This document shows positions 1-11,760 of a stretch of 64,000 nucleotides of DNA, one piece after another. The notes under the pieces were generated by a model. It had not been told where the DNA came from and did no database searches. It worked only from the letters and a program-made list of their open reading frames with translations. This DNA comes from Hypoxylon rubiginosum (lineage: Eukaryota; Ascomycota; Sordariomycetes; Xylariales; Hypoxylaceae), in the NCBI GenBank assembly GCA_902806565.1, contig CADCXA010000030.1, positions 496,001-560,000 on the forward strand. Reading direction: 5' to 3'. The translations under genes and the position numbers were made by a program. Positions within the stretch are counted from its first letter, which is position 1. The number at the start of each line of letters is the position of its first letter.

Positions 1-470
1 TATTTAATTTAAAACTAAATTAAAATATATAAATATTTATAATTATTAGTTTTATTAAAAAGTTAAAAATAACTTAATTATAATTAAATATATATTATTA
101 ATAAAAATAAAAATAAATAAATTAATTAAAATATTATTAATTTAAAAATAACTAAACTTATTAAACTAATTAAATATTATAAATATTTAACATTTAATTA
201 AAAAAGAAAAAAACTAAAAAAACTTAATTAAAATTTAAAAAAATATATTAAATATAAATATTTTAATTTTATATTAATAATATTTAAATTTAAATTTTTA
301 ATATAAATAATTATAAATTTAAAAAGATATATTAAATTTAAAAATTAACTAGTAACTAAAAATAAATAAACCTTTATTAAATAAACTTTTAAATTAAGAT
401 TTTATATATAATAATAATATAAAGATTATATATTTCTTAATTAGAAAATTCAGACCTAATTTAATTGACC
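1..470. other. AT-rich block (isochore edge, RIP-like)
   Basis: Almost every base is A or T, with runs of homopolymeric and TAAATA-like words and no open reading frame. Ordinary mixed-composition sequence begins at about 450-480. In filamentous ascomycetes such blocks are usually old transposons mutated C-to-T by repeat-induced point mutation, or a subtelomeric or centromeric AT isochore. The original element cannot be recognised. The interpretation is inference; the composition is directly visible. Confidence 0.75.
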
Positions 471-701
471 CTTGAATCTAACATAATATAACACACGATG
501 TAACCAACTTTGTTAACCCCTCCACATGCTCCTTTTAGGAGGTTGTTTCTATCATTTTTGATGGCTGCTTACAATTGGTCCAGCTTTAAGGCTATAAAAC
601 GCCACCTACGTAAAGTACCATACTGAGGCTGCTGACGATTCCAATATTGTACACGCCCGAGGCGTTGTAGAATGGCTCCGACCTACCGCATAGTAGTAGT
701 G

Positions 702-708
702 TATAAAA
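702..708 (+). promoter_or_regulatory. TATA-like box upstream of the alpha/beta hydrolase gene
   Basis: A TATAAAA word lies about 225 bases before the chosen ATG at 931, in otherwise unremarkable sequence (471-930). Distance and sequence fit a core promoter with a long leader, but one match of this length is weak evidence. Confidence 0.25.
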
Positions 709-930
709 AAGCAATAATTAGAATAGGTACTTCTGTTCTTCGGTGACGACGACTGGTCTATACGTGCAGTCACCCCCTTCGCTTCTGATGTGCCACTTAC
801 CTCACTTACACTTCTCCCAGGTAACTAAGATTTCGTCAGCGATAGAGACCAAGAATGGCTCATACGGATAAAACCATGCCAGTTGGCATCCCCTCTTAGT
901 AGCAGGAGTTATCCTTCTACTAAGTATACC

Positions 931-2155
931 ATGATGGCTCCTTTGTGGTTCTCTCAGCCGTTCAAGGCAATTTTCATTGCGCTATTCCTCTTGAAATCAC
1001 TTTTATCCTTACTGCTACTTTCACTCCTCTACATACCTAGATCACTGCGTCCTCTGCCTGAATGGAGCTTCAGAATATGCCTCGTCAGGGCAGTGGCGCG
1101 CGTGATATTCCAATTGTTTACGGATATTCGCTATCAACGCCCACGCCAGCTAGAACCAGGAAAGGCCAAGGGAAGGTTTGCCGTAATGGAGCCCCCTAAC
1201 GACAAGCTCTTCACCGGCGTCTTAGCTCCAGTAGCCATGAAGCCAGAGCCCGTACCAGGGATTTGGTTCCCAGCACCGGTCAAGCGGGACGCGGCAGTCC
1301 CCAGAAACCGGAGGGTTGTCTTACAGTTTGTTGGGGGTGCGTTCGTCGTCGCATTGGATCCTAACTCGACAGGAAAGGACATTGCGAGTCTGATGGGCCG
1401 GCACTTGAAGGCGACTAATACTTTCATCGCTCAGTATCGACTAGCAACTCCTAAGACGAGGTTCCCAGCTGCGGTCCAAGATGCACTTACCGTCTATAGT
1501 CATGTGCTAAGACTCGGAGTGTCTCCAGAAGACATTATCCTGTCAGGGGACTCGGCTGGTGGTAATCTTATTCTCGCTCTACTACGATATATCGAGATGT
1601 CTCAGACGGAGCTTCCGTGTCCAGGTAAGCTTCAGTAGTGACTCCTATTTTCTTAAATAGCGGGTATTGCTCCTATCAGTAAGACTATTTGTCATTTAAA
1701 GCCCCTTAATGAATGAGTATATTGACTCTAGTATAGGTGGCGCCATTCTCTGGTCTCCGTGGGTCCAGGTGACAGCCGATGCTGGCAAGGAATACGAAGA
1801 ATCGCCCGAGGCACGCAAGGACTTTCTAATCGGAGACTTCCTCGACTGGGGCGCAAACTCATACATGCCAGATGGGAGCCTGCTGAAAGAAGCAGAGCCT
1901 TTCATCTCTCCGATGCACCATCCTTTTGGAACGGACACTCCTCTTTTCATCCACACGGGGGGGCAAGAGGTATTTTCTAGCTCAATCAAGAGTTTTGCAG
2001 ATGAGATGTCTGCAGTTAAGGGCAATCGTATCAAGCTTTATGAGACGGATCTCGCACCTCACGATCTCCTAATAGTACACGGGCCCACAGGGCTTACGGC
2101 GGAGCTGGAGACTGCTACTGAGGCTGCCTATGACTTCTTCCAGCAGACGGGGTAG
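931..2155 (+). CDS. alpha/beta hydrolase (HSL/steroid acetyl hydrolase-like), membrane-anchored
   Basis: Two exons, 931-1624 and 1737-2155 (370 aa). The intron starts GTAAGC and ends TATAG, and joins the frame as P-G-G-A-I-L-W. A hydrophobic leucine-rich segment at residues 10-35 looks like a signal anchor. The nucleophile elbow GDSAGG (Ser about residue 208) is the hormone-sensitive-lipase type, and a late APHD supplies the likely catalytic His. In this family the oxyanion-hole loop is normally HGGG or HGGA; here it reads F-V-G-G-A-F, so the histidine is replaced by valine. It probably hydrolyses an ester of a small lipophilic compound, but the substrate cannot be told. The ATG at 931 was chosen because the frame upstream opens only with TTG. 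The gene sits close to the AT-rich block, a setting where accessory genes are common. Confidence 0.8.
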
Positions 2156-3136
2156 ACGATGATGTCTAGGAATATGGAAGGAAATCCAGCTATGGAACTA
2201 TGCTTGTAGATTGGTGGAGGCTTAGGTACCAGCTATTGAGCCAGTCTGTAAAGCTCACTCTGTTCTGCGCTACCCTTAGCACGAAGTAGCGTTGCTACTG
2301 CGTCACTTTCGTTTGATAAAACAATTTCACGAGTCTTAGATTAATGATATTCCATACATACTACTGAGTAATTCTATTTACGTGACCTAGGTTTTGAATC
2401 TCACATACCCTATACATTAAGCATAGCGTTGGAGGAGGTACTATACTCGGATACCCATCGAACGGGGTAGATGTGCCGTTCGAAATGGGGAATAGTGTAT
2501 CCTGAAACTTGGTTGAATTGAGCAGTAGGATTTGGGGGTGCTCCAAGCGAAGAGTCGGTGTAGAATCTGCAAGGGCTCACCTGAGCTTAGGAGACAAGCT
2601 GGATTTACAACGAATCTCGTGGGCCTGTTTCGGTGTAGGGATACTGGTAGTTCCGAGACACTGTTTTAGATATTTCTCGATTTTTATTACTAAAGAATGG
2701 TGGTACTAAGTTGCCTGCCATGTGGGTTTGGTCGAATTTCGTTGACGATATTGACTCCTATCAAGATGCCGGTCTTACAAATGCCAAAGAGGGTTTCACT
2801 GGAACATAATTACGCTGTCGAATTCACAATGAGTAGTCCAATTATCACAAAGGGTTGATAGCTCACGTAGTTGCGTGTCTTAGGCAGGAGATATTTCAGT
2901 CATCTCTATGGCGAAACGTTTGTTTTGGAGGGTTCATGGCTTCGAAGACAAGTCTTTGAACCTGAGAAGTGATGAAGCCTCTCAAAGATGATCCCATTTG
3001 GTTCCTCAGAAGGCGCTCATATAATGTTCTAGCTCCAGGCCATCTTGAAGTGATAAAATTTCACCTCACTCTACACTGTAGGTTACTTAGCACATCTCGT
3101 TGGGATAACCGATTGTCTATTTCGAATAGGATCAGG
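2156..3136. other. intergenic spacer, no gene seen
   Basis: Only short overlapping frames without codon bias or family motifs (for example around 2361-2709). No repeat, tRNA or conserved motif was recognised. Confidence 0.5.
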
Positions 3137-3859
3137 ATGCCACCATCCTCCTCGAGCAACTCACATTCTCGATTGCCCAGGTCCCCCGAAGAACCTAGAC
3201 GTCGGAAGAGATATTCGCTTCGAATCGAGTTCCTAGACGACGACGAGGATGACGAACTCGATCGTGTTCGGGAGATGGCCGAAAGGAGGGGCGGAAGATC
3301 GGTCCGAGAGGCCTCCACCGTCCGAAACCGTGATCGCGTAGAGCCGGATCGCTCGCGAGCGGGCGATCGAAGATCGAGACGTACGTCAACATCGTCGACA
3401 GCGGCAGTCGTCGGAAGTCGTCCCCCGCCACCGTCGAGTCCCGAACGTCAGCAGGAGGCGCGCCAGCCGGACGTCGGCCAGCTATCCGAGGGAGTCGACC
3501 GGATGTCCTTGATTCACCGCGACGAAGCGGCCTTACCCGAACTCTTAGAGCAGATGTCGATACACGAACGCGAGAGAAATACTAGAAGAGAACGACCTAG
3601 TTCCAACGAATGGGGCCAAAACGCGACAACGCAGACGTCGATAAGAGGATACGACCCATACTCGACATCAACCCCTCCTCCTCGTCGCCCCTCGGCCCGC
3701 GGCCAGAGGCCGCGCGACAGGTCGGTAGAGAGCGCGTACTTAGACGGCTTCCTCAGGGGCCGGCAGCTAGCCAACGCGACTGGGCGGCCTCCACAGCAGT
3801 CGCCATTCATAATTCGTATGTTATGTTGTGGAGGCACAGGGACCACTGAGAAGTATTAG
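3137..3859 (+). CDS. hypothetical low-complexity Arg/Ser-rich protein
   Basis: One exon. The frame is open further upstream (from 2969), but the composition becomes protein-like only from the ATG at 3137, which starts M-P-P-S-S-S-S and gives 240 aa. The protein is rich in Arg, Ser, Pro and acidic residues. It has an acidic stretch (FLDDDEDDELD) near residue 32, followed by basic and Ser-rich sequence that should be disordered. The last residues contain C-C-G-G, and no known domain was recognised. High GC and consistent charge patterning argue that it is coded, but a lineage-specific or spurious gene is possible. It is isolated between the hydrolase and DUG2. Confidence 0.5.
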   Translation: MPPSSSSNSHSRLPRSPEEPRRRKRYSLRIEFLDDDEDDELDRVREMAERRGGRSVREASTVRNRDRVEPDRSRAGDRRSRRTSTSSTAAVVGSRPPPPSSPERQQEARQPDVGQLSEGVDRMSLIHRDEAALPELLEQMSIHERERNTRRERPSSNEWGQNATTQTSIRGYDPYSTSTPPPRRPSARGQRPRDRSVESAYLDGFLRGRQLANATGRPPQQSPFIIRMLCCGGTGTTEKY

Positions 3860-4220
3860 AAATAGTTGGCGGAAAACGAAATCCGAATAACAAATAGCAC
3901 GTAAAATAGAGATGGGCAGACTAGAGATGAAATATCTAAGTCAAGCTCGAGCCTAGTAATCTCATGTTCCCTTGACTTAGGTTGGCACGTACGTAGGAAT
4001 TCCTGAACACGGTAGCAGTTCAAAAAAAAATTCACATTTCCCAATCTATAGCAATTCATTAGAAGGGTATCTGCATTTCTATACTCTATCAAAACCCGCA
4101 ACTCCGCGCTCCCATCTTGATCCTCTAAGTGCCCAGGCAATCAATGCTTTTCATCTCCAATCCCAGATGGCTAGAAATGGACGGCTTGTCTCATGATAGC
4201 CTCTATACTTACCTAGCTAC
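3860..4220. other. intergenic spacer between convergent gene ends
   Basis: The 3' flanks of the hypothetical gene on the left and of DUG2 on the right. A short minus-strand frame here has no coding character. Confidence 0.5.
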
Positions 4221-6919
4221 CTATAGCTTTTTAAAGACGTAAGTGAAGATCTCTCGACTTTTCAAGAGGTTGACAACCCGAAGTCTTTCGTTGTCCAAAT
4301 GTGCAGAGTCGGAAGATTGCCCGCACGGGAGGTGCGCTGCCGGGGCGCTGAATTCCTTCTCCAGGAATCTAATGGCCGGGATCGAGCCGCCTTCTCGTAT
4401 GTACAAGGGTTTGCGGACCTTGGTACCGTTGATAGAGATACCATTCATGTTTACTTTCTTCGTAGTGCTGACTCCATTGCTGGTCTCATCGGAGAGAAGT
4501 GGTGCCCAGGCCTGGACGAGAGCTTCTTCGAGAGTCCGAAAAATATAGTTGCTGGGGTCTCCTAGCCAGGGTTCCGCTTGATTGTCTATTTGAACGCTTA
4601 GCTTATTATCGGATTCGAGATTGCTGAATTCCTTTTCCAAGAAGGAGGTTAAGGATTTGGTAACCTCTTCCACCTCCTGCCCGGGCACAAGTCGAACACT
4701 GATCTTAGCGTTTGCGTGGCTACTAATCAAGCTACCGTCAGGACCCGAGACTTTGACTTTGTGATGTGTGAGATTTGGCTCCCGCCAGCGCGCCATAAGA
4801 TTTGCTTTGAGCGTCTCTGCTGACACATTATTGTTGCCTTGCTCCATCAGAACTGATAGAATATCGTCATACCGAGCCTCTTCCTCCGCTGTCAGAGGAA
4901 GGATGCCATCGTAGAATCCGGGGAGCATAACATGATTACGGGGGCCCTTGAGCTTTGTAAGCAGCATCATGAGATCAGATAATGGTTCATTGACCATGTA
5001 AGAGCCGTCAACGCCAGAATGCAGATCGGGACCCCTGGATTCGACACAGACAGTCGCGTGCATAACGCCTCGTAAACCATAAGTGAGGCATGGCGTGTCA
5101 TCGTTGATCCAGTAGCTGTTCGCCAACAGAATGTAGTCTATATGACCGATACGGTCCTTGTACTTTCGCACTGTCTCTTTGAAGCCGCAGGAGCCCGACT
5201 CCTCCTGACCCTCGATCAGAAAAACGACGTCGGAATCTAACGACTTGGCCTGGACAAGGTCGGTAACAGCGTAGAGCGCAGCCATAATGGGTCCTTTATT
5301 ATCACTGACTCCACGACCGTATAGATATCCGTTGGTTCCAGTTAGTTGGAATGGGTCATTGTTCCATTTACTTTTCTTGGCATCCGCTGGCACGACGTCG
5401 TAGTGACCATAGAAGAGAATCCTTTTTCGCTTTTCGGTCGGTTCGAGTTTCCCACTGAACTTGGCGAGCACCACGGGATGATGGAGCGTGTCCTCGTTGC
5501 TGAGCATGTCGACATCGGCGCCAAGCTTCTTGAACAAACCACGGAGGAAGCTAGCACCCCGGCGACAATCTTCGGCATACTCTGGCCGAGATGAAATCGT
5601 CTTAAATGACACGAATTCGCGTAAAGAAGTTAGCATCATGTCTTCTTCCTCTCCCTGCGATGGTTGTTCGGCCGCAGGTCCTTGTTTGAGCATCCAGACG
5701 GCGACGTTATTATCGCTGGCTCCCGTAATGTACATTTGGTTTCCATCGTACGTTGTTACGGCGGATGATAAGATCTTGCCATCATGTGCCTTCCACTGGG
5801 TCAAACACTGATATTTCTGGCTGACATTTTCCGCCGAGTCTCGTTGATATTCTCCATAATGGACGGTATTGTGCTTCTATACTCGACATTAGAGGTTCTG
5901 CCAGCTAGGAATATGAATTCTAGACTTACACAGGCGGTACCGGCACGACTTGCGCTCCATAGGTAACCCCAGCCCATCTGGAGGGCCATGACATCGCCCT
6001 TGTGTGCCTTGATAGATCGGAGTTTCTGCTTGGTGTCTAGGTCCCATAGTTCGATTTTGCCCCCGAGCCTCCCGCTGTACAGGAACGACCCATCTGTGGT
6101 AAGGGACATAACGGATACGGCGTCTTCCTCTCCAAGAACCATGATCTCTTCGATGCCGTTTTCGTACCCATCCGGGCCAATCTCTCGTCCGCCAAGTTTC
6201 CAGACCTTGATAGTTCCGTCTCCACCACCCGATATCAAGACGTCTTCGTCTGGCTCTGTATAGGCAGTCGAACCTTTTGTCACGAGCATACAGTATACGT
6301 ACCCGAAGTGGGCAAATAACATGTTGGCTCGTTTATCTGTCTCAAGCACGGTATGGGATCGTGGTATTAATTCGTATCGTTCGTCGGTTGGTCGGGGTGT
6401 ACTTGTGCCGCCAACGGCTCGGGAGTCGAAGAATCGGTGATTTCTACGATCGGGGTGGTTCGGCGAATCGTGGGAGACACGGCTACTGGGGTCTTTTAGG
6501 CTCACCCATTGGATGGAAGTATTTTGGGCACCATAGTAGACGGTCTCATGTTGGGACGAGTACGAAACTGAGAAGATATCGCCGAATGAGTCATTGGTGC
6601 TATAGATTTCGTAAAGTCGGTTCATTGATCGAGGGCACCACACATTCACGATAGGATCGCTCGCGCTGGAGAAGAGAAGAGATCCATCGTCGGATAGGAA
6701 AAGGCACATGACACTACGCTTGTGTGCTTGTATGTGATGGACTTTCTGAAAGGTGCCCAGCTGCCAGACAACAATCTCTCCATTCTGAGTGCCCGCGTAT
6801 ATGCTTTCATTGCCAACAACGAGGGCAAGTACCGAGTTGTCGTGCTTCAGGTTGTGGTGTAGTTGCGGTGTGGTGTGCGGAGGAATTTCGAGAATGGGAG
6901 TCGGCGCCGATGTCGCCAT
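4221..6919 (-). CDS. DUG2: Dug2-like WD40/M20 peptidase of the glutathione degradosome
   Basis: Two exons, 6919-5930 and 5807-4221 (858 aa), with a 122-nt phase-0 intron (GTAAGT...ATCAG). The N-terminal ~380 residues form WD40-like repeats (for example SGGGDGTIKVWKL and AHKGDVMAL). The rest is an M20-family metallopeptidase with metal-site motifs GHYDVVPAD (His about 465), GRGVSDNKGP and EGQEESGS. This WD40-M20 order and length match yeast Dug2 (878 aa), which with Dug3, and with Dug1, cleaves glutathione in the cytosol independently of gamma-glutamyl transpeptidase. Dug1 and Dug3 are not in this window. The intron lies between the last WD repeats. No key metal ligand appears lost. Identification is by architecture and motifs. 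Confidence 0.92.
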
Positions 6920-6969
6920 TGTAGCTGGTATGGTTACTGCCTGCTGGTTAACTACTACCCAAAGTCATG

Positions 6970-6975
6970 TATATA
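6970..6975 (-). promoter_or_regulatory. possible TATA box of DUG2
   Basis: A TATATA word about 50 bases before the DUG2 ATG. The position is plausible for a short leader, but it is a single weak match. Confidence 0.25.
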
Positions 6976-7502
6976 GAGAGGGCTCTATAAGACAATGGCC
7001 GAGGAGCGGATGCAACCTCAGCTTGCCTATCTGCTGGAGGAGGTTGGGCGACTTTTAACAAGAAAGGGATTTGAAAGTTGATGCTGGATTGGAGAGATTT
7101 GGAAATGACGTGTGCTGTAATTGTTGGTGGGTGTGGGGAGCTTCTAGCAGCTACCTGGTAGCGGCCCTTACATAGCACCTAGTTGACCCTGGCTAGCTCT
7201 TGCTTCAGGTACAATACACTGTATTGTACACTAACCCCAGGGTTCAAGCTGGGCCGGGTGGGTCTGAAATTCCGGGGTATGCAACCACTTGTAGCGCTGG
7301 AAATTAGTGCCATTGGTCAACTCCCCTTAAAAGTCTCCCAGATTGGAAGCTTGGGATGTTGTACTGGCTTCCAGTACTGCAACCGAATTGCAGAATCAGA
7401 GTATGAATAGGTGAATAGACGGACAGATGGATGATTCAGCATACTGACATCAAGAGCTCTTAGACAAGATTGTGTTGCTCCGTGAAATTCCGCAACCTCT
7501 GA

Positions 7503-7706
7503 TCACCTGTGTGGCGCCTGATCTGAAGTAGAAAAGGGGTAGAAGGAATGAGTCAACTTACAGCTCGTGCCCTGAGTGCCGTTCACATATTGCTTCTTGA
7601 TTATGGCATTCCCATCCTTTTTCTTCGATTCTTCGTCCTCGAGCTCTTGGCAACGCCGGCAACGGCCAGTCCTCTCGCCAATCGCAATGGCCATAGTCTC
7701 GGCCAC
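7503..7706 (-). CDS. possible small hypothetical protein
   Basis: A 67-codon frame starting ATG at 7706. It is polar, with a single CRRCQ pair followed by an acidic-basic stretch (ELEDEESKKK). A GTAAGT donor at 7561 and a pyrimidine-rich TTCAG acceptor at 7523 would delimit a 39-nt in-frame intron, short for a fungus. Spliced or not, the frame ends at 7503. No family was recognised. It lies on the same strand as DUG2, about 580 bases upstream of its start, so it could also be a leader or uORF-like element. Base composition is only weakly gene-like. Confidence 0.3.
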   Translation of the reverse strand: MAETMAIAIGERTGRCRRCQELEDEESKKKDGNAIIKKQYVNGTQGTSCKLTHSFYPFSTSDQAPHR

Positions 7707-9166
7707 TTAAAGGTTGATTGTTACGATGGCTGGTTCATGGGGTTGGTCAAGATATAAGAGGACACATGCGAAATTCGATGGTAGGAGCGGACAGGGGATT
7801 CTTATATATGGGAAAATTTTCCGATTACTGACTTACGGTGAGCGGAATGTTTCTGATTATGGACTTCGGAAGATCAATTGGCCAGTTTGCACACCAAGGC
7901 TACGTAGGTATTCTATCTGAAGTTTGGTCTATGGCGCGATCTCAGGCTGTCAGTACGTGAGATATAATAAAGTGGGCTTTACCTCCCTTCATCTCCCGTT
8001 ATCTTATATACTGGTATACTAAGGGATACATAGTGTAGAAGAATCTAAACATATATCCCACCTCGTGGTTTCGAGGCGTATCTAGCACCTTGACCTTGAC
8101 TGGAGCAGCAGAAAATAAATCCAAGATACATCTCGGGACAGCGTCAACCCTATGACTTACCTTCTGGTGTATACTGAAGCTCATACGAGAAGCTTCAAGT
8201 ATGCTTATGTTTGCCAGACCGCAAGTCACGAGCTAAGCTAGAGTAGTCTTGGAAAATAATGATGCGCTCCAACGCAGTTCACTCGTCATATTCACGCTTA
8301 ACAGTGATATCTAATAATAGCCGTATCCCTCCACTCAACTCAATACTCACGCTTAGCTAATAACTCTGCATACAGTAAGTAGACGGAAAACATCCGGCAA
8401 AAGTTGAGCATTAATATCCAATAGCTCCACAAACATTGGCATACAGTGAGCGGTTTTCCTCATTGCATGTAGAAGAGGTCAGTGGACTTATCCTCTGTCC
8501 TATCAATGTGGTCGACTGGCATATATTCCATCCCGATATCGGCGCTGATAGAATAGGGTCACTTTTACACCCTCTTCGGTACGCAATACTATTAACAGAC
8601 TGTTAATATCAACTGTGAGGAAGAAAAGAGCTAACAATAATTCAGAGAATGGATAAGTTTTCATAAATTGAACAGCCCCTATTTTCCATGTTTACAGCTA
8701 AGAGATGTTTATCTCCCTCGCCTGGCAAAATGTTGCTTTTCGTCACGCTAAAAAATATAGTGGAATACTCTTGTAAGGATCAGGGTCCATCCCACTAGAA
8801 AGGGCTGAGCGGTAAGGCGGCTATCGCTTATCGCTTATCGCTTATCGGAACAAGATTTATCTCAGCTTTCCGAACTTGACTTGGCCCGTGCGTCACTAAA
8901 GTAACAAATTTCTCTGCTGAGATCATTCAACATTGAAATCCTCAAGTTCCAAATTAATCCAATCCTCAAACCTCTTAGAGATATTCTCGTGACGCCCACC
9001 CACATCAGCGACGACGACGGTTCCGCATATACCCTCATTTGACCTCATACTCTTTTAATTCCTTTAACATTGGAATTATTTAGATCTCGCCGCCATCGAG
9101 CGCCTTACGCGACACGACCCGCACTCGACTCTCTAAAACTTCAATTTCCCTCGCAGTAGTTTCAAG
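7707..9166. other. intergenic spacer upstream of TIM17
   Basis: No convincing coding frame on either strand, apart from short frames at 7714-7920 and 7999-8229 that lack any motif. It contains one short tandem repeat at 8822-8847. The last ~200 bases hold the TIM17 promoter and leader, including a pyrimidine-rich stretch before the ATG. Confidence 0.5.
8822..8847. repeat. 7-bp tandem repeat (TATCGCT)
   Basis: Three complete copies and a partial fourth of TATCGCT in tandem, in intergenic DNA. It is a typical replication-slippage microsatellite. Confidence 0.85.
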
Positions 9167-9823
9167 ATGGATCACGCAAGAGACCCTTGTCCCTGGGTCA
9201 TCCTGAATGACTTTGGAGGCGCGTTTGCTATGGGTGTATGTTGGATATTTGATTTTTACACCGTCCAACCGAATCCCGAGTGAACTGCGAGCTAACGCGC
9301 AACTTCTACCAGGCTATCGGTGGAACCATATGGCACGGCATAAAGGGATTCCGGAACAGTCCTGTGGGCGAGAGAAGGATAGGAGCCATCACAGCCATAA
9401 AGGCACGAGCACCGGTACTGGGTGGCAACTTCGGTAGGCATCATACGCCCGATACGACCATTGACATCACTCGAAGCTTACCTATTACGTAGGTGTATGG
9501 GGTGGTCTATTCTCAACGTTCGACTGCGCCGTTAAGGGAGTACGGAAGAAGGAAGACCCCTACAATGCCATTATTGCTGGCTTCTTCACGGGCGGTGCGT
9601 TAGCTGTTCGAGGAGGATACAAGGCAGCACGAAACGGTGCCATCGGCTGCGCTGTGTTGCTCGCCGTCATCGAAGGTGTTGGCATAGGATTCCAACGAAT
9701 GATGGCGAGTTCAACAAAACTAGAGGTTAGTCTTTTCCACCTTACGGCTTAGACTGATTGAAAAAACTAACAATGACCTAGTTGCCGCCGCCACCGCCCG
9801 AAACAGAGAGGATGTTGGCTTGA
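9167..9823 (+). CDS. TIM17: mitochondrial inner-membrane import channel subunit Tim17
   Basis: Four exons: 9167-9235, 9313-9433, 9493-9725 and 9782-9823 (154 aa). The frame is too fragmented to appear as one ORF. The N-terminus [19 protein letters not shown] and the segments [26 protein letters not shown] and [16 protein letters not shown] are the Tim17 signature and align throughout with yeast Tim17 (158 aa). The protein has four predicted membrane segments and glycine motifs (GGAL, GGTIW). It is a core subunit of TIM23, which moves presequence proteins across or into the inner mitochondrial membrane. Introns are 77, 59 and 56 nt with standard GT-AG borders. The short last exon encodes a proline-rich tail. 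Confidence 0.96.
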
Positions 9824-10167
9824 GTTATGTGACGAAGAATGCGACAAATCGCAAAATAATACCACTCTACTCCTCCCCGGTCCGCGATTCGATCGGTTAT
9901 ATGTAATTCGTATGGGTTTTCAGGCGGTCTGCATATTGGCATGGATGGTAGAGAGACGACATGTAAAATAAGACGGATCCTGCTGCTGTGTTTGGACTGG
10001 GTGGGCTCGCCAGTCTCCCTCTCCTATATCGCCCAGCAGACACGTCCACATCCGAATACATCACTTAATGTTCACGAATATAGGCGTCTTGGGATACATA
10101 TTGTCTATGCGAAGCCAATAGGTTGGTATTGACTGTAATTCTAGGTCTAATCTAATGGTTCTATGTT
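9824..10167. other. intergenic spacer between convergent gene ends
   Basis: The 3' region of TIM17 and of the asparaginase-like gene. Nothing else was recognised. Confidence 0.5.
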
Positions 10168-11722
10168 TCACGCCTTCTCGACACCCCATCGCCACACATC
10201 TTCAGGTTCATCTTCGCCCTCGAATGATGGCGCTTTAGTCTGTATCATTTGCACTCTATCCGGGTGAAAAATTCGCATTACAGCCTTTCCGTTATCGTTG
10301 ATCCAGGCACGAAACATGCCGCCACAGTTGTGATCCTGCAGGATATTTGCGTGCGTACTAATCACCCGGCCTTTTGCATCACGCGAGACCACGCTCTCGA
10401 TGCCAATCATGCCGCCCTCTCCTTCTCCTGTCTTACCCCAACGATCTCCGGCACTCTGCTCCAACTCTTCACCTCGTCCGGCAACGCGGCGCAAGGCTTC
10501 AGTAGCTGGCAATTCAGCCCATTGTGCGATCGACGCGACCGTCCTAGTCGCAGCTATCCGGAGGAACGAGTCGCCATTTCCGGTGCCCGACAAAGCAATG
10601 GATCGCGTCGTCTGTAAATCATCGTCGGCTGCTTGTTCAACTGTGTGATATAGTAAAGGAGTCGGCAAGCAATCTGCAACGAGACTTCTCAGGCTTGACG
10701 ATAGCTCTACGACTGGACCCGAGAAGCGCAGACACCTTCTGAGGCTCTGCCAAGCATCTCCGGCCGGCTCAAAAGTCGGTATGTTTGGGTTGCCATTTTC
10801 GGACCATTCCGATGCCCAAAATCCACTCCCAACTACTGGCGTATCTCCGATACGCCCCGTTAGCTTATTTGTCATGCCGCCTGTGCTAGTAGCCGCGCAC
10901 ACGACTCCGTCTGCGTCCAGAGAAACAGCGCCGCACGTGCCTTGGGGCAAATATTCTTCGGCGCTCCAGGTCGCCAGACCCTTCCCCGCTTTCTCTTTAT
11001 CCAGCGCTCGTATGTGTTCGTCCCACCGGTTCTGCGTGAAGAAGTACTCGGGGTCGACCAGTTCCAGACCGTACATCTTGGCCAGGGTCTCGGCCGTCTC
11101 GCCGTGGATGAGTGTGTGGCCCTGCGCCGAAGGCACGTTGAGATCTTCTGCCGTTGCGCCTAACCCGCCGGGATTTATCAACCCGTCTGGGTTGGCTAAT
11201 CCCGACTCCACATTCTGCCTTAAGTCCTGGTCTCCATGCTCTAGCATTGCTTTGGCAAGGAGTATGGGATTCTTGACCCTCCGCAGCCCGGTCACGCCGA
11301 CGCCGCGCTTCGCGTGACCCCGGGACACCATGACCGACGAGTCCATCTCGTTTATGCCGTCGCGCGTGAACACGGCGCCGTGGGCCGAGTTGAAGAGCGG
11401 GTTGTTCTCGAGCAGCGTCACGGCGTACGTCGCGACGTCGAGAGCGGACGGGTACTTCTGAGTAGAGTAGCCATGTTCATTTGATGTGACCGGTGTACGC
11501 ATGTACGCGGCTGCTTTTGAGACCTAGGCAGTGTTAGATCCTCCTTCTTGAAGCTATTCCGCTCAGGCCAAACTCGTTGTGGCTTACAATGGTGAGAAGT
11601 GCATGTCGGTATTGCTTGTACTTCTCCGGCCCCAGCTTCTCGGGTGTGATGTTGCCGGCTCCTCCGTGGATAATGAGTCGCGGCTTGACTTGCGGCACAG
11701 CTAATTGTCGCTTGTACTCCAT
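10168..11722 (-). CDS. isoaspartyl peptidase/L-asparaginase (Ntn-hydrolase)
   Basis: Two exons, 11722-11588 and 11523-10168 (496 aa), with a 64-nt phase-0 intron. The N-terminus LIIHGGAGNI is the classic start of plant-type asparaginases. The autocleavage/nucleophile site is GTCGAV (Thr about residue 241), and TSTGGMTNKLTGRIGDTP with the following G-S-G-F-W-A forms the substrate pocket. The family self-cleaves before the Thr into alpha and beta subunits and removes isoaspartyl or asparagine side chains. Homologues are about 300-400 aa; the extra ~100 residues here lie mostly after the pocket and in the linker before the Thr, as in many fungal members. Catalytic residues look intact. It converges on TIM17. 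Confidence 0.9.
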
Positions 11723-11728
11723 TTCCTC

Positions 11729-11760
11729 GACCTTACTGTAACTAGACCTTACTGTAACTA
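11729..11760. repeat. 16-bp direct tandem repeat
   Basis: GACCTTACTGTAACTA occurs twice head to tail just upstream of the asparaginase ATG. It could be slippage or duplicated promoter sequence. Confidence 0.8.
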
